DNA of 33,809 nt from Bacteroidales bacterium (GTDB lineage: Bacteria; Bacteroidota; Bacteroidia; Bacteroidales; UBA12170), in the NCBI GenBank assembly GCA_016929955.1, contig JAFGHU010000198.1, positions 1 through 33,809 of the forward strand, given 5' to 3'. A program made the translations under genes and the position numbers. Below are positions 29,849 to 33,809 of this stretch, piece by piece. The notes beneath the pieces were generated by a model. The model did no database searches, was not told where the DNA came from, and worked only from the letters and a program-made list of their open reading frames with translations. Positions within the stretch are counted from its first letter, which is position 1; every line of letters begins with the position of its first letter.

Positions 29849-30777
29849 TAAAATATTTAGCACATAACGAAATTAATAAACGGAGCTGGGACGAATGCGT
29901 TAAAGCCTCAGTAAACGGTCGCCTTTATGCTTATGCCTGGTATCTCGATATTGTTTGTGATCATTGGGAAGGATTGGTTCTGGATGATTATCGAGCTGTT
30001 TTTCCGCTGCCTTACAGAAAGAAATTTGGTTTGAATTATATTTATCAACCCGTTTTTACACAGCAGCTGGGTTTGTTCTCAAAAGTGCCCATTTCGCCTC
30101 AATTATTAGAAGATTTTCTGAATCAAATTCCGTCTAAATATAAATATGTAAACCTAAATTTAAATCAGCACAATAGGCCTAAATACCTAAAATCTAAACC
30201 CGAAAAGCGTCGCAATATCGAAATGGACTTATTGGATGAATATGGACATCTTAAAGAAAAATATTCGGTCAATTTAAAACGGAATTTAAAAAAGGCAGAA
30301 AAATCCAAGCTAACCATTTTTGAAAACCTAAAACCCGATGCGGTCATTCAGCTTTTTAAAGCAAATAAAGGAAAAACATTAAAACCATTTAGCGAGGATG
30401 ATTATGTCCGCTTAATTCGATTGGTTTATAAGGCTATACAGCAAGGAAATGCTGAAGTTTGGGGTGTATATACTTCGGAGAATAACCTTTGTGCAGGGGG
30501 GATTTTTTTACAAAGTCATAAGCGGATAACCTTTCTCTTTTCAGGAGCTAATGATGAGGCTAAGCAATTGGCGGCCTTGCCATATATGCTCGATGCTTTT
30601 ATCGAAGCTCATGCCGGCAGGGAATTGGTGTTCGATTTTGAAGGTTCGAATAATGAACAATTGGCCCGATTTTACCTGGGATTTGGTTCGAAACCAATTA
30701 GCTATTATCAAATAAAATGGATCCGTGCTTCTTTCTTTTTTAAACCTGTAATTCAAGCTTATTTATTAACTAGGTAA
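29845..30777 (+). CDS. FemAB/GNAT-like acyltransferase (TTG start proposed)
   Basis: 310 aa; ARLYAYAWYLDIV-like N-terminus (NGRLYAYAWYLDIVCDHWEGLV), C-terminal FDFEGSNNEQLARFYLGFGSKP as in FemAB-like proteins; TTG start overlaps the upstream TGA. Confidence 0.65.
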   Translation: MIKYLAHNEINKRSWDECVKASVNGRLYAYAWYLDIVCDHWEGLVLDDYRAVFPLPYRKKFGLNYIYQPVFTQQLGLFSKVPISPQLLEDFLNQIPSKYKYVNLNLNQHNRPKYLKSKPEKRRNIEMDLLDEYGHLKEKYSVNLKRNLKKAEKSKLTIFENLKPDAVIQLFKANKGKTLKPFSEDDYVRLIRLVYKAIQQGNAEVWGVYTSENNLCAGGIFLQSHKRITFLFSGANDEAKQLAALPYMLDAFIEAHAGRELVFDFEGSNNEQLARFYLGFGSKPISYYQIKWIRASFFFKPVIQAYLLTR

Positions 30778-30871
30778 AGGAATAAAGTGCTCATTTTGAG
30801 CGTGCAAATCGCAGGCTTATTTTCTCGAGTAACCTTTTTATTTAAGTCGCATCTAATTCTTGCATTTTAAC

Positions 30872-30879
30872 TATCTTTG
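30872..30879 (+). promoter_or_regulatory. Putative -7 box upstream of upp (TATCTTTG)
   Basis: TAnnTTTG match 41 nt before ATG; no clear -33 box seen. Confidence 0.35.
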
Positions 30880-30920
30880 TTTGATACATAAAGCTAATAA
30901 TTTGTAAAAAGGAAACAAAA

Positions 30921-31577
30921 ATGGTACACAATCTGGGTGAAGCAAACTCTATTTTTAATCAATATATGGCAGAGATTCGAGATATTCATATTCAAGGAGA
31001 TATGTTGCGATTTCGAAGAAACCTAGAACGAATTGGTGCTTTATTGGCTTATGAAATAAGTAAGGATTTAGATTATAAAATTACTGACGTGCAAACACCT
31101 TTGGGTGTGGCAAAAGTTCCTACTTTGCAATCCAATATTGTTTTGGCTACTATTTTGAGAGCCGGAGTTCCATTTCATCAAGGAATGCTTAATATTTTCG
31201 ATAAAGCCGAAAGTGCTTTTATCTCTGCCTATCGTAAGCACAATAAAGATGGCTCTTTTAAAATTAAATTGGAATATATGGCCAAGCCTGATTTAAAAGA
31301 TAAAATATTGATACTTTCTGATCCTATGTTGGCCACGGGAGCATCAATGCATCTTACGTATCAAGCTATAATTGAGGAGGAAAAACCAAGATTTACTTAT
31401 TTAGTTTCGGCAATTGCCAGTTCGGAAGGTATTGAATATATGAAAAAACATTTTTCAAAATCAGAAGTGAGTATTTGGGTAGGCGCAATTGATGATGAAC
31501 TAACAGCTCAAGCCTATATTGTTCCCGGATTAGGAGATGCCGGCGATCTTGCGTACGGAAGAAAAGAAGATAAATAA
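30921..31577 (+). CDS. upp: Uracil phosphoribosyltransferase
   Basis: ATILRAGVPFHQGML, ILSDPMLATGASM PRPP motif, C-terminal PGLGDAGDLAYG. Confidence 0.96.
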   Translation: MVHNLGEANSIFNQYMAEIRDIHIQGDMLRFRRNLERIGALLAYEISKDLDYKITDVQTPLGVAKVPTLQSNIVLATILRAGVPFHQGMLNIFDKAESAFISAYRKHNKDGSFKIKLEYMAKPDLKDKILILSDPMLATGASMHLTYQAIIEEEKPRFTYLVSAIASSEGIEYMKKHFSKSEVSIWVGAIDDELTAQAYIVPGLGDAGDLAYGRKEDK

Positions 31578-31661
31578 ACCATGAAATATTCATAAGAAGC
31601 TGAACACAGGCTAAAAATACTATGGATATTGCATCTGACCAAAATATTAAATGTTTAACAG

Positions 31662-32903
31662 ATGAATAAATTAATCAAAGAAAATATCAGGATATCACTT
31701 GAATCTATACGATCTCATTTATTGCGTACTATTTTAACCGTTATGATTATCGCCTTTGGTATTATGGCCTTGGTTGGTATTTTAACGTCTATCGATGCAA
31801 TAAAATACTTTCTAAATGAACAGTTTATGTCGATGGGAGCAAATACCTTTACCTTGAAAAACAGAGGAATGAACGTTCAAATAGGAGGGGAGCGGCATCG
31901 TGGCGATCATTATCGAATTATCAATTGGAGCGAAGCTACTACCTTTAAAGAGCAGTTTGTTTTTAATGCAACTACATCTGTATATACTTTTGGTTCAGGA
32001 ATTGCAACCATAAAATTCAAATCCGAAAAAACGAATCCCAATGTTCGAATTATGGGTGTTGATGAAGATTATGCCATAACCTCTGGAGAAGAGATCGAAT
32101 TTGGACGGAATTTTACGGCTACCGACGTGTTTTATGGCACGCATGTGGCTATTATTGGAGCTGAAATTGTGAAAACACTCTTTAAAAATAATGAAGATCC
32201 AATAGGAAAAGAGATTTCCGTTAGCGCCGGAAAATATAAAGTTATCGGTGTTCTTAAGGAAAAGGGGAGTAGTATGGGGTTTAGCGGAGATCGATCTGTA
32301 TGGTTGCCCATTCAAAATGTTCGCCAATATTTTCCTAGTCCAAATCAAAATTTCAGAATCAATATTCTGGTTGATAATCCGTTAAATATGGAAGCTGCAA
32401 TAGGCGAAGCTACTGGTATTATGCGTATTATACGTAAAAACAAATTGGGCGAAGATGATAATTTTGTCATTGAACAAAGTAATAATTTGGCCGAGATGCT
32501 TATAGATAATATCAAAATGATAACAAAAGCAGCTATTTTTATAGGCTTAATTACACTCATGGGCGCTGCTATAGGATTAATGAATATTATGCTAGTATCG
32601 GTTACAGAAAGGACAAAAGAGATTGGAATTCGAAAAGCATTGGGAGCAACCAGTCAAATGATAAAAATGCAATTCCTTATCGAGTCTGTTGTAATTTCTC
32701 AAATTGGAGGGCTTGTTGGAATTATACTAGGAATCGCTGTAGGTAATGGCGTCTCTTTTTTAATTGGCAGCTCTTTTTTAATTCCTTGGGCTTGGATATT
32801 TTTAGGCGTTTTCCTTTGTTTTATTGTAGCCATTTTATCCGGATTCTTGCCGGCAAATAAAGCGGCAAAACTTGATCCTATTGATGCGCTTCGCTATGAG
32901 TAG
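31662..32903 (+). CDS. ABC transporter permease, MacB/FtsX type
   Basis: N-terminal TM and periplasmic MacB-like domain; [20 protein letters not shown]-terminal [21 protein letters not shown]. Confidence 0.93.
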   Translation: MNKLIKENIRISLESIRSHLLRTILTVMIIAFGIMALVGILTSIDAIKYFLNEQFMSMGANTFTLKNRGMNVQIGGERHRGDHYRIINWSEATTFKEQFVFNATTSVYTFGSGIATIKFKSEKTNPNVRIMGVDEDYAITSGEEIEFGRNFTATDVFYGTHVAIIGAEIVKTLFKNNEDPIGKEISVSAGKYKVIGVLKEKGSSMGFSGDRSVWLPIQNVRQYFPSPNQNFRINILVDNPLNMEAAIGEATGIMRIIRKNKLGEDDNFVIEQSNNLAEMLIDNIKMITKAAIFIGLITLMGAAIGLMNIMLVSVTERTKEIGIRKALGATSQMIKMQFLIESVVISQIGGLVGIILGIAVGNGVSFLIGSSFLIPWAWIFLGVFLCFIVAILSGFLPANKAAKLDPIDALRYE

Positions 32904-32926
32904 AAATTGATTGAACAAATAGTAGA

Positions 32927-33307
32927 ATGATGGATCCAAAACACGAAGTCCCTTACGAATCGCTTCATCTGAATTATAAATTCTGGCTGTCTGATAAAGA
33001 AGGCAAAGGAATTATGGGTGATGGCAAATGGTTGATTCTGCAAAAAATAGAAGAAACTGGCTCGCTCATGGCCGCTACCGAAGCTCTGGGGATAACGTAT
33101 AGAAAAACCTGGGGCGATCTGAAAAAGATTGAAAAAATGCTTGGGTTTAATTTACTAGAGAAATCAAGAGGAGGGAAGGATGGAGGCCAAACCGTTTTAA
33201 CCGAAAAAGGGAAAAAATTGGTTCAGGCTTTTTCTCAATTTCATCAACGAATTGGAAAAGACATAAAATTGGCTTTCGACGCATTTATCGAAGAATCTGA
33301 GCTTTAA
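32927..33307 (+). CDS. ModE-type winged helix-turn-helix protein
   Basis: GKWLILQKIEETGSLMAATEALGITYRKTWGDLKKIEKMLGFNLLEKSRGGKDGGQTVLTEKG; no molybdate-binding domains follow. Confidence 0.85.
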   Translation: MMDPKHEVPYESLHLNYKFWLSDKEGKGIMGDGKWLILQKIEETGSLMAATEALGITYRKTWGDLKKIEKMLGFNLLEKSRGGKDGGQTVLTEKGKKLVQAFSQFHQRIGKDIKLAFDAFIEESEL

Positions 33308-33651
33308 ATTTCCGGATGGAATTCTGGTCTTTTGGCATAAGTTGTAGCCACACAAAGCAATTGGGTTTCTTGTGTTTTAAAAAGGGGTTTCCTGGCCGCT
33401 TTAAAATCTACTTTTAGATGTTTTCCTGCCATTTTAACTACCAGCGCATCACAATCATTTAAGGCGTGTACCATATCACGGTGATTGTGTTCATGCTCGT
33501 CTTCTTTCTCATCTTCGTGTTTGTGTGGATTCTCGCGAAATTCAATAAACAAAACAGACTTATTTTGTATTTCATAAATCGCAAATTCCTTTGCTTGGCC
33601 TGTACGTGCAAATAAGGATTCTCTATCGTTAGTTGGTATTGCAATGCGCAT
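33304..33651 (-). CDS. NifX/NafY-type (dinitrogenase FeMo-cofactor biosynthesis domain) protein with His-rich insert
   Basis: MRIAIPTNDRESLFARTGQAKEFAIYEI, HKHEDEKEDEHEHNHRD, ALNDCDALVVKMAGKHL. Confidence 0.8.
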   Translation of the reverse strand: MRIAIPTNDRESLFARTGQAKEFAIYEIQNKSVLFIEFRENPHKHEDEKEDEHEHNHRDMVHALNDCDALVVKMAGKHLKVDFKAARKPLFKTQETQLLCVATTYAKRPEFHPEI

Positions 33652-33759
33652 TTCTAATCATTTTTTAAAGATTGTAAAGATAGAATTTTGTCGAGAAACA
33701 GGTCAAAAAATAGTATCAATTACCTATATCTTGGTAAAATTAGGAGTAAAAAAGACATA

Positions 33760-33793
33760 AAAAAACCCCACTAAATGAATAGCGAGGTTTTTT
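33760..33793. terminator. Probable rho-independent terminator (bidirectional-looking)
   Basis: AAAAAACC...GGTTTTTT arms around an imperfect CGCTA/TAGTG inner stem. Confidence 0.6.
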
Positions 33794-33809
33794 AGAAAAG
33801 GGAGGCGAC

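Noticed and set aside
31995-32348. 117-aa minus-strand ORF inside the ABC permease
   Set aside because: Shadow ORF in a conserved membrane protein gene.

Overview
The window looks like conserved chromosomal core DNA from a member of the Bacteroidota, judged from gene content, TAnnTTTG-type promoter boxes and SprB-repeat proteins. Its centre is a minus-strand division/cell-wall (dcw) cluster running mraZ-rsmH-ftsL-ftsI-murE-mraY-murD-ftsW-murG-murC-ftsQ-ftsA-ftsZ (about 18.2 to 2.9 kb), followed by a YqeY/GatB-like gene and a tRNA-Pro(GGG). To the left is a secreted SprB-repeat protein and a small membrane-protein ORF missing from the supplied track. To the right, on the plus strand, are a PlsC-like/GNAT acyltransferase pair resembling aminolipid (glycine/ornithine lipid) synthases, engB, an uncharacterised GNAT-like protein, gamma-glutamyltransferase, parE, mutS2, a polysaccharide-deacetylase-like/FemAB-like pair, upp, an orphan MacB/FtsX-type permease, a ModE-type wHTH protein and a convergent NifX-type protein. 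I saw no CRISPR array, transposon, phage, rRNA or obvious defence system, and no clearly novel system. The best second-look items are a 10-bp-phased triple repeat upstream of mraZ (likely MraZ operator), the acyltransferase pair, the SprB-repeat protein with a DTLVV tail, the deacetylase/FemAB pair, and several intergenic inverted repeats. Functional calls rest on motif recognition by eye; no database search was run.
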